A stretch of 64,000 nt of DNA. It comes from CAZTHM01 sp041946825 (lineage in GTDB: Bacteria; Acidobacteriota; Terriglobia; UBA7540). Each line of letters starts with the position of its first letter. Position 1 is the stretch's first letter. The translations under genes were made by a program, and so were the position numbers. A model generated the notes under the pieces. It did not search any database and had not been told where the DNA came from. It was given only the letters and a program-made list of their open reading frames with translations. Below, piece by piece: positions 7,680-16,271 of this stretch. The DNA lies in assembly GCA_041946825.1 (NCBI GenBank), contig JBHGBD010000010.1, forward strand, positions 62,001 to 126,000. The letters are read 5' to 3'.

Positions 7680-8769
7680 CCACCAAGAGACCGGAACCCT
7701 ATTCCGTCTGCAAACTCAAGTGCAGATCGTCCAGGTGAAGCAACCTGACGTCCAGGTCTGGAATGACCGCGCGAGAGTCCTCCAGCAACTTGTCACCTAC
7801 ACCGAGGGGATGTACCCAGGAATTGACCGCTGGTTTTCTTCCAAGGTTGTTCCAGGCATCAAAGCAGCGGAAAGAGTTGCGTACATTGCATACGAATCAG
7901 AGCGCCCGATTGCAACCGCCATACTGAAGCGAGGTGACAGCTCAAAATTCTGCCACCTGCGAATACACGAGGACTTCCGGGACCAAGCCCTAGGACAGAT
8001 GTTTTTCACTCTGATGACTCTCGAAATCCGGCACCAAGCAAAGGCCATTCATTTCACGCTTCCTGAGAGCCTCTGGACGGAAAAGAGCGAATTCTTCAAG
8101 TCCTTCGGGTTTTCCACCGTCGTCAAGGCATCGCGGCAATATCGCAAAGGCGACACGGAGCTTGCTTGCTCCGCACCCTTGGCAGCTGTCTGGTTCGCTG
8201 TACTAAACAAACTACCCGACCTGACAACCAAATTCGGAGCCGGTGGATATTCCATGGATGGAAAACTCCTGCTCAGCATCAAGCGGAATTATGCAGATCA
8301 AATCCTCACAGGTGCCAAGGTTGTCGAAATACGGAGGAAATTCTCCAGGCGATGGCTCGGAAGAAGAGTTGTGTTATATGCTTCGGGCCCACAGGGCGCA
8401 CTAGTCGGAGAAGCAACGATCCACAAGGTAACTCGTGGGCAGCCGTCCGACATTTGGTCTAATTTTGGTCCGAACATTGGAAGTTCCTGGACGGACTTCC
8501 AGAATTACACGGCGTCCTCCGACGAGGTCTCTGCCATTGAACTGAAGGATGTGCAACCCTACCTCTCCCCTATCCCGCTAGACCAAATTGAGTACCTCTT
8601 GCAGGAACAGCTAAGGCCCCCGCAGTCGTACTGTGAGTTGGGGTTCAAGAAAAATGCGTCGTGGGCCAGAGCCGTCTCGATCGCGTCGCTCCTTCATTCC
8701 AAATGCAGCCCAAATGCAGCGCATTTAGACGAGATTCATCTTCACCGTCAACCCAGCCAAAGCAAGTAG
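7657..8769 (+). CDS. GNAT acetyltransferase fused to an ASCH domain
   Basis: About 370 residues. I choose the ATG at 7657, eight bases after AAGGAG (7643-7648); an ATG at 7651 is too close to that site. The gene overlaps the DCD gene by 23 bases. Residues about 50-160 form a GNAT-like domain (RVAYIAYESERPIATAILKR, then HLRIHEDFRDQALGQMFFTL with a Q..LGQ acetyl-CoA loop, and FFKSFGFS). Residues about 205-300 form an ASCH domain (LLLSIKRNYADQILTGAKVV, EIRRKF, VVLYASGPQGALVGEATI). ASCH domains share the PUA-like fold and bind RNA or modified nucleosides; some hydrolyse N4-acetylcytidine. Coupling with a dCTP-deaminase-like enzyme suggests work on a modified cytidine, but that is inference. Confidence 0.75.
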   Translation: MAGLSQLSHQETGTLFRLQTQVQIVQVKQPDVQVWNDRARVLQQLVTYTEGMYPGIDRWFSSKVVPGIKAAERVAYIAYESERPIATAILKRGDSSKFCHLRIHEDFRDQALGQMFFTLMTLEIRHQAKAIHFTLPESLWTEKSEFFKSFGFSTVVKASRQYRKGDTELACSAPLAAVWFAVLNKLPDLTTKFGAGGYSMDGKLLLSIKRNYADQILTGAKVVEIRRKFSRRWLGRRVVLYASGPQGALVGEATIHKVTRGQPSDIWSNFGPNIGSSWTDFQNYTASSDEVSAIELKDVQPYLSPIPLDQIEYLLQEQLRPPQSYCELGFKKNASWARAVSIASLLHSKCSPNAAHLDEIHLHRQPSQSK

Positions 8770-8798
8770 CTGGGCCGGCTGGCGTAGCAACAGCCGGT

Positions 8799-8982
8799 AG
8801 CCACGGCACCGCTTTTGTGCCGTGGGCTTTCTCAGGGCGGCGACATTACGAACCCACGGCATCCGCCGCGGCGGAGCATGCCGTGCCTACCAGCTGTAGA
8901 GGCGGCTTTACGCCGCCATGTGGCGAGGTAAACTCGCCGCTACCAAAAGACGAACCCACGGCATCAAGACCATGCTGTGCTT
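8799..8982. repeat. Cluster of five REP-like hairpins
   Basis: Five short inverted repeats follow one another: CCACGGCAC/GTGCCGTGG (8801-8809, 8817-8825), CACGGCAT/ATGCCGTG (8855-8862, 8878-8885), GGCGGC/GCCGCC (8901-8906, 8912-8917), GGCGAG/CTCGCC (8922-8927, 8933-8938) and CACGGCAT/ATGCTGTG (8957-8964, 8972-8979, one mismatch). They are two recurring types, a 'cccacggcat' type and a 'gcggcg...cgccgctac' type. The first type recurs at 9605-9629 and the second at 914-980. No gene lies here. Confidence 0.65.
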
Positions 8983-9009
8983 ATCAGCTTCACTCAAAGG
9001 GGGCCGATC

Positions 9010-9486
9010 ATGCAGCACCGTACGACCCGAGTGAATCCTTCGGAAGAGACCATCAAAATTGGTCCGCTGGGAATCCGGTTTCTGCTCACGGGCGATGATT
9101 CGAGCGGCAGCGTGTCCGTGTTCGAGGTTCTCGTCCCCGCCGGGGAGAAATTAGCGGCGCCGGCGCATAAAAACGACGCCTACGAAGAGATCCTCTACGG
9201 GATTAACGGCGTCCTCACCTGGACGGTGGACGGCACGCCCATCGAAGTAGGTCCCGGGCAGGCGCTGTGCATTCCCCGGGGCGCGGTGCACCGCTTCGAT
9301 AACTTCGGCAGCGAGGATGCGAAACAGCTCGCCGTTGTATCCCCTGCGATCATGGGGCCCGCCTACTTCCGCGAAGCGGCTGAGGTCATCGCGGCCGCCG
9401 CCGGCGGTCCGCCCGACCGCGCCAAGATGACGGAGGTCTTCCGGCGTCATGGCATGACCGTAGCCCCGCCCCCGCCTGCGAAGTAA
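9010..9486 (+). CDS. Cupin-domain protein
   Basis: A 158-residue single-domain cupin starting at the ATG at 9010, with GGGGG upstream. The cupin motifs are visible as AHKNDAYEEILYGINGVLTW (motif 1, with His, Glu and a conserved Gly) and ALCIPRGAVHRFDNFG (motif 2, with the second His). The central barrel is preceded by IGPLGIRFLLTGDDSSGSVS. Small cupins of this sort are found as sugar or polyketide isomerases, dioxygenases or plain binding proteins. The sequence alone does not decide which. It stands alone between hairpin-repeat clusters. Confidence 0.75.
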   Translation: MQHRTTRVNPSEETIKIGPLGIRFLLTGDDSSGSVSVFEVLVPAGEKLAAPAHKNDAYEEILYGINGVLTWTVDGTPIEVGPGQALCIPRGAVHRFDNFGSEDAKQLAVVSPAIMGPAYFREAAEVIAAAAGGPPDRAKMTEVFRRHGMTVAPPPPAK

Positions 9487-9892
9487 CGAGTCGCGCGACT
9501 TGCGTTCTCCAAGTTGCGGCTCGTAACTCGGGACGAGAAGTGCCCTAGGATTTGGACCACGAATCCTGCGCTACGCTGCTTTTTCGGGCCTCAAGGTTAG
9601 GAACCCACGGCACAGAAATCATGCCGTGGCTACCTCTGAGCGGGCGGAAACCTCTCGGGGCGACCAGGGGTTTTCGACGCGGCATATAAGCTTGTATAGT
9701 AGGCTATGTAGCTGTCTGAGACCCCGAAGTGTGGCATTTCGCCCCACTGGCATTTTCAGCGGAAACTCCATGCAGTGCAATCTAACATATTTGTTATCAA
9801 TAGATTACCGATTCTGACCCAATTGGGTTTTTCGAGAAAAATGAGACTGGTGAGACAGATGAGACAGTCGGCGCCGAACGCGGAACATCGGG
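9487..9892. other. Intergenic region with one REP-like hairpin
   Basis: About 400 bases without a supported gene. A hairpin of the 'ccacggca' family lies at 9605-9629 (CCACGGCA/TGCCGTGG). A perfect palindrome acccaattgggt near 9819-9830 precedes the end of the minus-strand URO-D gene and could help terminate it. The middle part is AT-richer than the surroundings. Confidence 0.5.
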
Positions 9893-11167
9893 TCAGTTGA
9901 GCGGGTACTTGCCGTAGTCGCGCACGCTCTCGTAAAGCGCCAGCAGGTTCTCTTTCGGCACGCGCGCCTGGACGTTGTGCGTGGTGTTGAACACGAACCC
10001 GCCGTTGCGCCCGAAGGTGCGGATGCGTTCGCAGACCTCGGTGCGCACATCGTCCGGTGTCCCGAAAGGCAGGGTGTTCTGGGTATCGACTCCCCCGCCC
10101 CAGAACGTCAGCCGCCCTCCGAAGGTATCCTTCAGCCGGTGCGGGTCCATGTGCGCGGCCGAGCACTGCACGGGATTGAGAATGTCGAACCCCGCGTCCA
10201 CAAAATCCGGCAGCAGCGCCCACACCGAGCCGCAAGAGTGGATGAACGACTTCCACGTCGTGTGGCGGTGAATCCAGTCGTTGACCTTCACGTGGAAAGG
10301 CTTGAAAAGCTTGCGATAAGCGATGGGCGAAATGAAAGGCCCTTTCTGCATGCCGAAATCCGTGCCCGTCACGAACACCGCGGTCACGCGGTCGTCCACG
10401 GCTTCGCGAATCTTCGCCAGGTTGGCGAGCGCGATTTCGCATTGCCGTTCGAAGACGCGGTAGACGTACTGCTCGCGCGAGACGGTGCTGATATACCACT
10501 CGTCCACGGCGCGAATGCCCTTCGGGTGCTTCAGCCACGGCGCGGGAACCAGCGCGATGTCGCCAAACGCCGTGCCGCCGAAATTGGCCAGAATCGCCTT
10601 GTCGGTCTCATTGAAGAGGCGCTTCGCCTGGCGAGCAAAGTGGTCGAGGTCGGCGTCGGAGACGGGGCCGAATTCCTCGAGGTTATCCTCGGGATTCAAC
10701 CGGTCGTCATCAATGGGCTCCTGGCGGGTAAGCGAGTCGAAGTAGAAACCGTCCTTGGGCATGCGCGCGCAGGGCGGCACCGAGCGGTCGCCTTCGGGAT
10801 ACATCAGGATCGAGCCGTCGGGCTCAGGGTCGGTGTTGAAGGCCTCGGGCACCAGCACCGGCGTGCCGTCAAAAAGTTTCCACGGCTTCCAGTTCTCGTT
10901 GCGGAAACCGAACATGTTGCGCGGCCCGGGAAGTTGGACGACGTCCACGCCGATCGCTTCCATCAGGTCGGGTTTGATCTCGCCCAGCATCTGGTAGGGC
11001 TCAACGACTTTGACCGGCGTGCCCGGCGGGTCGAGACCCAGCGCCTGGCGAAGATGATAGACCGAGCTGACCTGCATGCCGGTGGTGGCGCTGCCGCCCA
11101 GGTCGAGCGGCAGGCGGTCGGGATTCCGGTGGCTCAGCGCCCGGGCAACGCGCTCTCGGGATGTCAT
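9893..11167 (-). CDS. Uroporphyrinogen decarboxylase (URO-D) superfamily protein, methyltransferase-like
   Basis: A 424-residue protein with the typical N-terminus MTSRERVARALSHRNPDRLP of the URO-D/MtaA superfamily. Many bacterial members are not heme enzymes but corrinoid:thiol methyltransferases. Residues SFIHSCGSVWALLPDFVDAG contain His310 and Cys312, and NPVQCSAA contains Cys335. Together they give the His-x-Cys...Cys zinc site of MtaA/CmuA-type methyltransferases that true URO-D lacks. This favours a methyl-transfer role, perhaps on a methylated amine or aromatic. A second, more divergent member lies at 14886-16055, and the 2-oxoacid oxidoreductase genes lie between the two. Confidence 0.75.
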   Translation of the reverse strand: MTSRERVARALSHRNPDRLPLDLGGSATTGMQVSSVYHLRQALGLDPPGTPVKVVEPYQMLGEIKPDLMEAIGVDVVQLPGPRNMFGFRNENWKPWKLFDGTPVLVPEAFNTDPEPDGSILMYPEGDRSVPPCARMPKDGFYFDSLTRQEPIDDDRLNPEDNLEEFGPVSDADLDHFARQAKRLFNETDKAILANFGGTAFGDIALVPAPWLKHPKGIRAVDEWYISTVSREQYVYRVFERQCEIALANLAKIREAVDDRVTAVFVTGTDFGMQKGPFISPIAYRKLFKPFHVKVNDWIHRHTTWKSFIHSCGSVWALLPDFVDAGFDILNPVQCSAAHMDPHRLKDTFGGRLTFWGGGVDTQNTLPFGTPDDVRTEVCERIRTFGRNGGFVFNTTHNVQARVPKENLLALYESVRDYGKYPLN

Positions 11168-11472
11168 GACGACGCTCCTCCTGCGAGGGCGGAGGGCGGT
11201 TCGGGTCGGGGGAGAATTCTACCAGCCTCCCGCCTCCCCGGCAATCGAACTGCCCTTCGGTCATCCGGGAATACCGTCGCTCTGCAAGGCGGGGTCAGGC
11301 GATGCCCTCTGCTACGTTCACTGCCAAGCGCGAAATGGCGCAAGCCTCGAGTGAAATGATCAGGGAATTCGGACAAAGTTTCCACTTTCCCACGAAAAAC
11401 CCTGGCAAATTGGGACTGTGGCTCCTTTGCCTTGGCCTCTCCTTTGCTCGGCATGCTGACAACGGCACATTC
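11168..11472. other. Intergenic region between divergent genes
   Basis: About 300 bases separate the start of the minus-strand URO-D-family gene from the ATG of the oxidoreductase alpha subunit. An open frame continues upstream of the alpha subunit to about 11302, but its sequence is unlike the family N-terminus. The region is therefore read as a two-way promoter region. No boxes stand out clearly. Confidence 0.4.
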
Positions 11473-12600
11473 ATGGCCAGAAGACTCTGCTCGGGAAATC
11501 GCATGGTGGCCGAAGGCGCGCTGGCCGCAGGCTGCCGCTTCTTCGCGGGCTATCCCATCACCCCCGCCTCGGAAATCTACGAAGTCATGATGCGCGAGCT
11601 TCCGGCGCGGGGCGGATTGGCGCTTTCCGCGCCTGATGAAATCTCCTCTCTCTGCTACTGCGCGGGCGCGAGCCTGCGCGGCGTGAAGGCGATGACCGCG
11701 ACCTCCGGTCCCGGCTGGGCGCTGATGATCGAAACCCTCCAATACGCCCTCATGACCGAGACTCCGGTCGTGATCGCCGTCGTGCAGCGCCTCGGGCCGA
11801 GCACCGGCGGAGCAACGCAGGGCGCGCAAGGCGACGTGTGGCTCACGGAATTCGCCACCTCGGGGGGGTACACGATTCCGGTGTTCGCTCCCAGCACCGC
11901 CGGCGAGTGCTTCGACCTGACCCTGCACGCCTTCAACTGGGCCGAGCGGTTGCGCTCGCCGGTCGTACTGCTCTCCGACAAGGAAGTCGGAATGACGACC
12001 GAAGTCGTGGACGATGAGGCACTCGCGAAGCCGGCCTTAGTGGAACGGCATCGGTTCGCGGGCCATAGCGGTTACCAAACCTACGCATTCGCCGAACCGG
12101 AACAGGTCCCGGCATTTGCGGCGGTGGGCGGCGACGTCAAAGTCACAGTCACTGGCTCGGCGCACGACCAGCAGGGCCGCCTCCGTAAGAATGCGCCCGA
12201 GGTCATCGGAGTTCTGAGACACCTCGAACGGAAGATCTCCGCGCACGCCCAAGAGATGGAACTTGTCCGCGCCGATCTCGACCCGGGCGCCACGAGTCTG
12301 GTCCTGAGTTACGGCATCACGGCGCGGGCAGGTCGGCAGGCGGTCGGGGCGTTGCGGCGCCAAGGCGCGCGTGTTTCGTTCTTCCAACCACAGACCCTGT
12401 TTCCCATTCCGCGCCAGGCGCTCGACTGGGCGCTCGCCGGAATACGGACGGTTCTGGTTGCGGAAGAAAATCTGACCGGCCAGTACCGCTCCGCACTCGC
12501 GGCGCACCTAGGAGGCAAGCGAGTCGTGGGCATCAATCAGATCGGCCGGCTCATCACTCCGGGCGAAATCGTCGCCGCGGCGCGCACGGCGGAGTCCTGA
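11473..12600 (+). CDS. korA: 2-oxoacid:ferredoxin oxidoreductase, alpha subunit
   Basis: A 375-residue protein from the ATG at 11473 (MARRLCSGNRMVAEGALAAG), the normal start and length for the alpha subunit of 2-oxoglutarate- or 2-oxoacid:ferredoxin oxidoreductases. The diagnostic FFAGYPITPASEIYE motif is present, with the pyrimidine-binding segment AMTATSGPGWALMIETLQYA and the transketolase C-terminal region (LVLSYGITARAGRQAVGALR, ending VVGINQIGRLITPGEIV). The enzyme decarboxylates a 2-oxoacid with thiamine diphosphate and CoA and reduces ferredoxin in the cytoplasm. Its stop overlaps the next start by one base (TGATG), so the two subunits are translationally coupled. 2-Oxoglutarate and branched-chain 2-oxoacids are both possible substrates. 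Confidence 0.85.
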   Translation: MARRLCSGNRMVAEGALAAGCRFFAGYPITPASEIYEVMMRELPARGGLALSAPDEISSLCYCAGASLRGVKAMTATSGPGWALMIETLQYALMTETPVVIAVVQRLGPSTGGATQGAQGDVWLTEFATSGGYTIPVFAPSTAGECFDLTLHAFNWAERLRSPVVLLSDKEVGMTTEVVDDEALAKPALVERHRFAGHSGYQTYAFAEPEQVPAFAAVGGDVKVTVTGSAHDQQGRLRKNAPEVIGVLRHLERKISAHAQEMELVRADLDPGATSLVLSYGITARAGRQAVGALRRQGARVSFFQPQTLFPIPRQALDWALAGIRTVLVAEENLTGQYRSALAAHLGGKRVVGINQIGRLITPGEIVAAARTAES

Positions 12601-13949
12601 TGGCAGAGTCGCAATACCTCGCTTCGGACGCCAAGCTGCCCTATTGCCGCGGCTGCGGCCATGCCGTGGTGGTCCGCCAACTCAGCCGCGCGCTCGAGCG
12701 CTTACAACTCCCGCCGCGCTCGCTCGTGCTCACGACGGACATTGGTTGCGTCGGCCTCGCCGATTCGCTTTTCCCCTACCTCCACACGGTCCACACGACT
12801 CACGGCCGCTCGACAGCGTTCGCCACCGGCATCGCGCTCGCTGACGTGCTGTTCGAGCATAGCGGCCTGAAACCCGTGGTTATGATCGGGGATGGCGGGG
12901 CGATGATCGGGCTGCTCCACCTGGTACACGCCGCGCAGCTTAACGTGGACGTAACGGTGCTACTTCACAACAATTTCCTTTTCGGCATGACGGGCGGCCA
13001 ACACTCGGCGCTGACGCCGGTGGATTTCGTGACAGCAACCACGCAGGAAGGAAATTACACGCCGCCACTCGACCTCGTGGCGCTGCTGCGCTCCGCCCAT
13101 GCCGGATTCCTGGAGCGGAAGTTCGCCACCGACTCCAATCTCGACGAGGCAATCGAAGAGGCCATCGCTTATCCCGGCTTCGCGCTCGTCGAAATTCTGG
13201 AGCTCTGCACGGCCTACGGCACGCGCTTGAATGAATTAACCGGCGCCCGGCTCAAGGAGATCGCCGCCCGACAGGGAAATGAAATGGGTCGCGTCGAGGA
13301 AAACCTCGAGCGGCCGTCGTTCCGGGAGGTTTTCCGGCATCAGCAGCACGATTCCCATCCGGCCAAAAACCGGAAGGCGGAGGCGGTTCAAATCGGTGAG
13401 CCCTCATCCCTGGATCAGGATACCCGGTTGGTCGTGGCGGGCAGCGCGGGGGAGCGCGTGCAGTCAGCGGCGTCGCTCTTCTGCCGGGCGGCGCTGGCCG
13501 TCGGACTCTATACGACGCAGAAGAACGATAATCCCGTGACGCAGGGGAGCGGATTCTCGCTCGCCGAGATTTGCGTGAGCCCGCAGCCGATTGAGTACAC
13601 CGGAATGGAAAGCCCCGACTTCATCATCGCGACCAGCACCGAGGGTCTGAGGGAACTTCAGGCGAATGGAACGGTTTCGCGCTCGCGGGCTGAGACGCTT
13701 GTCCTCCTCGACGACCAATTGGAATTGCCGCCCATCCGGGGCCGCGTGCTGCGCCTTCCTTTGCGGCGTGTGGCGTCACCGGCCCGCGCTGCGCTCGCCG
13801 GCCTTGCCGCCTGGCTCGCGGTCTCGCCGCTTCTGCCCGCCGCGGCCTGGGACGCCGCACTCGCCACCGCTCCACCCGACCGCCGCGCCGAACTCAGCGA
13901 AGCCTTGCGCCTGGGGCGTCAGCTGGGGAGTCCAATCCATCTTCATTGA
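12600..13949 (+). CDS. 2-oxoacid:ferredoxin oxidoreductase, fused beta-gamma subunit
   Basis: A 449-residue protein. Residues 1 to about 270 are the thiamine-diphosphate-binding beta subunit, with LPYCRGCGHAVVVRQL at the start and the cofactor motif GDGGAMIGLLHLVHAAQLNV ending in VTVLLHNNFLFGMTGGQHSA. From about residue 285 the protein continues as a gamma-subunit domain (LVVAGSAGERVQSAASLFCR, then PVTQGSGFSLAEICVS and PDFIIATSTEGL). Beta and gamma are usually separate genes, so this is a fusion. The gamma glycine loop reads AGSAGERV rather than the common GxGGQG, so it has drifted. No ferredoxin-like cluster domain is visible, so electrons must leave through an unlinked ferredoxin. Confidence 0.8.
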   Translation: MAESQYLASDAKLPYCRGCGHAVVVRQLSRALERLQLPPRSLVLTTDIGCVGLADSLFPYLHTVHTTHGRSTAFATGIALADVLFEHSGLKPVVMIGDGGAMIGLLHLVHAAQLNVDVTVLLHNNFLFGMTGGQHSALTPVDFVTATTQEGNYTPPLDLVALLRSAHAGFLERKFATDSNLDEAIEEAIAYPGFALVEILELCTAYGTRLNELTGARLKEIAARQGNEMGRVEENLERPSFREVFRHQQHDSHPAKNRKAEAVQIGEPSSLDQDTRLVVAGSAGERVQSAASLFCRAALAVGLYTTQKNDNPVTQGSGFSLAEICVSPQPIEYTGMESPDFIIATSTEGLRELQANGTVSRSRAETLVLLDDQLELPPIRGRVLRLPLRRVASPARAALAGLAAWLAVSPLLPAAAWDAALATAPPDRRAELSEALRLGRQLGSPIHLH

Positions 13950-13959
13950 TGCATTCCGC

Positions 13960-13988
13960 TTGACCTCACCCCTTTTCGGTTATATGTA
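13960..13988 (+). promoter_or_regulatory. Possible promoter
   Basis: TTGACC (13960-13965) is followed 15 to 17 bases later by TATATG/TATGTA (13981-13988). The start codon of the secreted protein gene is at 14015, with a perfect AGGAGG site in between. Confidence 0.35.
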
Positions 13989-14014
13989 TGTTAGTCCCAC
14001 TAGGAGGTTAACCC

Positions 14015-14794
14015 ATGCCTCGCAATCCCTCCTCGACTGGCTCAACCTCATTTCGGAACCCTTTGGGGCTTTTGCTTGCCCTCGCTGCAACATGTCTCAG
14101 CCTGGCAAAGCTATTGGCCATCCCCGGCAGAGTTGCTCAGCCAGTGGCAGCCCCATTCACCCTGCGGACAGAGAGCTTAACTTACGAAGGAGAGCCGAGG
14201 GGGCGGTTACTCCGTCGACAAACCACGGCACGCCGTTCGGATGGAATTACAGTGGAAGTCAGCACCTTTAATCCGGGCACGCCCGCTGAACGGAGGATGC
14301 GGGTCATCAGGTATCTCGGCGGGCGCAGTATCCAGCTAGCGGACGCGGTCGCTGCCAAAACCACTTGGCCGAAACCCCTGGCCAAAGTCTCGGCCCCGAG
14401 CCGAGATCGAATTCTCCATCCGGCCAAGGATTGTGTCTTCTCCAACTCGGAAATCTTTTTGCGTCACGAAAACTTGCTTGGTCAGAAGGTGGCCGTCGTG
14501 AGCATGAGTTTCGTGGACACCGTCTGGAGAGCCCCGGAGTTGGGATGTGAAGTTATCCAGCGTCGATCCGGATACAAGCACGAAGGAGTCTTCAAAACGC
14601 AAAGTGAGACCCGACCCGTCGACCTGAGATTGGGAGACCCCGATCCGCGTCTCTTCGACGAACGCGCAGACTATGCCGAGGTAAGGCCGTCAGAACTTCT
14701 TAAGCGAATGATGGCGAAGGTCGGTGTCGCTTGGGACACGAACATGCAGCGTGAAGCGGAGTTGCTCGACAGTAGGTTCTTCGGAGAGCAGTAG
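14015..14794 (+). CDS. Secreted protein of unknown function
   Basis: A 259-residue protein whose ATG is preceded by AGGAGGTTAACCC, one of the best ribosome sites in the window. The N-terminus (FRNPLGLLLALAATCLSLAK) is a signal peptide. The mature part is beta-rich and basic (FTLRTESLTYEGEPRGRLLR, VRIRYLGGRSIQLADA-like strands) with two Cys (HPAKDCVFSN and ELGCEVIQR) that could form a disulfide. Similar exported proteins are common in Acidobacteriota, often as conserved hypotheticals. I assign no function. The gene stands alone between the oxidoreductase operon and a convergent minus-strand gene. Confidence 0.6.
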   Translation: MPRNPSSTGSTSFRNPLGLLLALAATCLSLAKLLAIPGRVAQPVAAPFTLRTESLTYEGEPRGRLLRRQTTARRSDGITVEVSTFNPGTPAERRMRVIRYLGGRSIQLADAVAAKTTWPKPLAKVSAPSRDRILHPAKDCVFSNSEIFLRHENLLGQKVAVVSMSFVDTVWRAPELGCEVIQRRSGYKHEGVFKTQSETRPVDLRLGDPDPRLFDERADYAEVRPSELLKRMMAKVGVAWDTNMQREAELLDSRFFGEQ

Positions 14795-14885
14795 GACACC
14801 CAAACACGTTGGCCGACAGGTCCCGTCCAGAAAGCGCCTCCCACATTTCACGGATTTGGATTTCGCTTTGCGGGATTAAGTGGGG

Positions 14886-16055
14886 TCAGCGGCAGCGCCA
14901 TTCGTCAATGAGGACCTGAACGTTGCGCCAGGTCTGCGGGCTGTCGACCGTGATGTTGTCCACGGGCGAAAGGATGAAGCCATCGGGACCGAGCGTTTCA
15001 ACGGCGCGTGCGACCGCGGCGCGGACTTCTTCTTCGCTCCCCATCTCGACCGTCACAGCGCCCGAAACCCCGCCCCAGAACGCCAGTTTGCGGCCCGCCT
15101 TCTGCTTCATCAATGGCATGTTGGTGTGCGTCCCCTGAATCGGATCCACGCCGATCAGGACGTCCACACCGGCATCGAGATAGAAACCGAGCATCGGCAC
15201 CGTGCCGCTCGAGCAGATGTATCCGAACAGCGCGCCGTGCTCGTGGGCAAGAGCAACTTCCGCCTTCAAGCGCGGGAGCATGACCTCGCGGAAGAACCTG
15301 GGCATCAGGAAATCGCAGCCCTCGTACCAGGCGCGCCGGATGTAAAGATCCACGGGGGCCGAGAGAACAACCTTCATGCGCGCGACGTTCCAGGCGTGAA
15401 TCATCTCGAGCAGCGCGGTGAGAAATTCCGGCTGATCAATTGCGAGCAGAGTGTAGTTGCGCAGCCCGCAGAGCCACCCGGCCATATCGCCGGCTACGCC
15501 CCATCCACCTGCGAGCAACACACCCTGCTCTTGGGCGAAGGTGCGGGCTCTCTCGGCCTCGTCCTTGAATCGCGCGACGTCCTCCGCGCTGGGTGGCGTG
15601 AGCAAGTAGCGCAAGGCGTCGAGTTCTCTCGCCTCGGTGATGAGGGGCTTAAGGCCGTGGGAAACCTGGTAATCGTCCACGAAGGGGATGTGGTCACCGT
15701 GCGGCCAGTCTTCCGCCAGTCGCACGCTGGCGCTCAGCTTCCCCGCAGGCGTGGAGTATTCCTTGCGCAGAATCCCCGCCGTGCCCGCGGATTCCTCGCG
15801 CCACTCCCGCGTCACGACTGCCGGGTCGAAGCGCACGGGCAAGCCGCGCAGGTCGGGATGGATCAGCCTTTCAGAACGCGGAGCAGCGGGGATAAAGAGA
15901 AACGAGTCGAGCCCCATCGCGCGCTCGGCTTTGACGAGCTCGAACAAGTCCTCACCGCATTTCCGGCGCAACGCGGTGAAGCTCATGAAGCTGCAAGGCA
16001 GGTAGTCGCCCGGCTGATGCCTAAGCGTAGCCAGCATGCGCTCGCGCGAATTCAT
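14886..16055 (-). CDS. Divergent URO-D superfamily protein
   Basis: A 389-residue protein from the ATG at 16055 (MNSRERMLATLRHQPGDYLP), which matches the family N-terminus; upstream starts are not used. The barrel segments LAGGWGVAGDMAGWLCGL, YEGCDFLMPRFFREVMLPRL and ILSPVDNITVDSPQTWRNVQ are typical of the URO-D/MtaA-like branch. Where the paralogue at 9893-11167 has His-x-Cys...Cys, this one reads FGYICSSGTVPMLGF and IGVDPIQGTH. The His and the second Cys of the zinc site are therefore absent, and it may bind a different metal or none. Related proteins are annotated as corrinoid-dependent methyltransferases or as unknown. Confidence 0.65.
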   Translation of the reverse strand: MNSRERMLATLRHQPGDYLPCSFMSFTALRRKCGEDLFELVKAERAMGLDSFLFIPAAPRSERLIHPDLRGLPVRFDPAVVTREWREESAGTAGILRKEYSTPAGKLSASVRLAEDWPHGDHIPFVDDYQVSHGLKPLITEARELDALRYLLTPPSAEDVARFKDEAERARTFAQEQGVLLAGGWGVAGDMAGWLCGLRNYTLLAIDQPEFLTALLEMIHAWNVARMKVVLSAPVDLYIRRAWYEGCDFLMPRFFREVMLPRLKAEVALAHEHGALFGYICSSGTVPMLGFYLDAGVDVLIGVDPIQGTHTNMPLMKQKAGRKLAFWGGVSGAVTVEMGSEEEVRAAVARAVETLGPDGFILSPVDNITVDSPQTWRNVQVLIDEWRCR

Positions 16056-16271
16056 TTCCATCTCAGCATCGCTCCACGGCCACACAAAAACACGCGGCAG
16101 CAAATTCCGGAGCTATTCTATGCTTTCGAAACGCGGATGCAAGCTTCGCGGCGCGAAGCCTGGGCGGACATCTCGAAGCGGTTGATTGGAATTCGCATTC
16201 AGGCTAAAAGAGAACCTGCGCCCGGGGATTGGGGAAAAAGGTACGAGCTGAAGATAGAGGGAAAATAGACC

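Noticed and set aside
9819..9830. Palindrome acccaattgggt as a terminator
   Set aside because: It has no loop and no T tract in the right place, so it is only noted in the intergenic entry.
9977..11359. Plus-strand open frame of 460 residues
   Set aside because: It is antisense to the URO-D-type gene, which has a recognisable family sequence in its own frame.
14880..16268. Plus-strand open frame of 462 residues
   Set aside because: It is antisense to the second URO-D-type gene and has no domain of its own.
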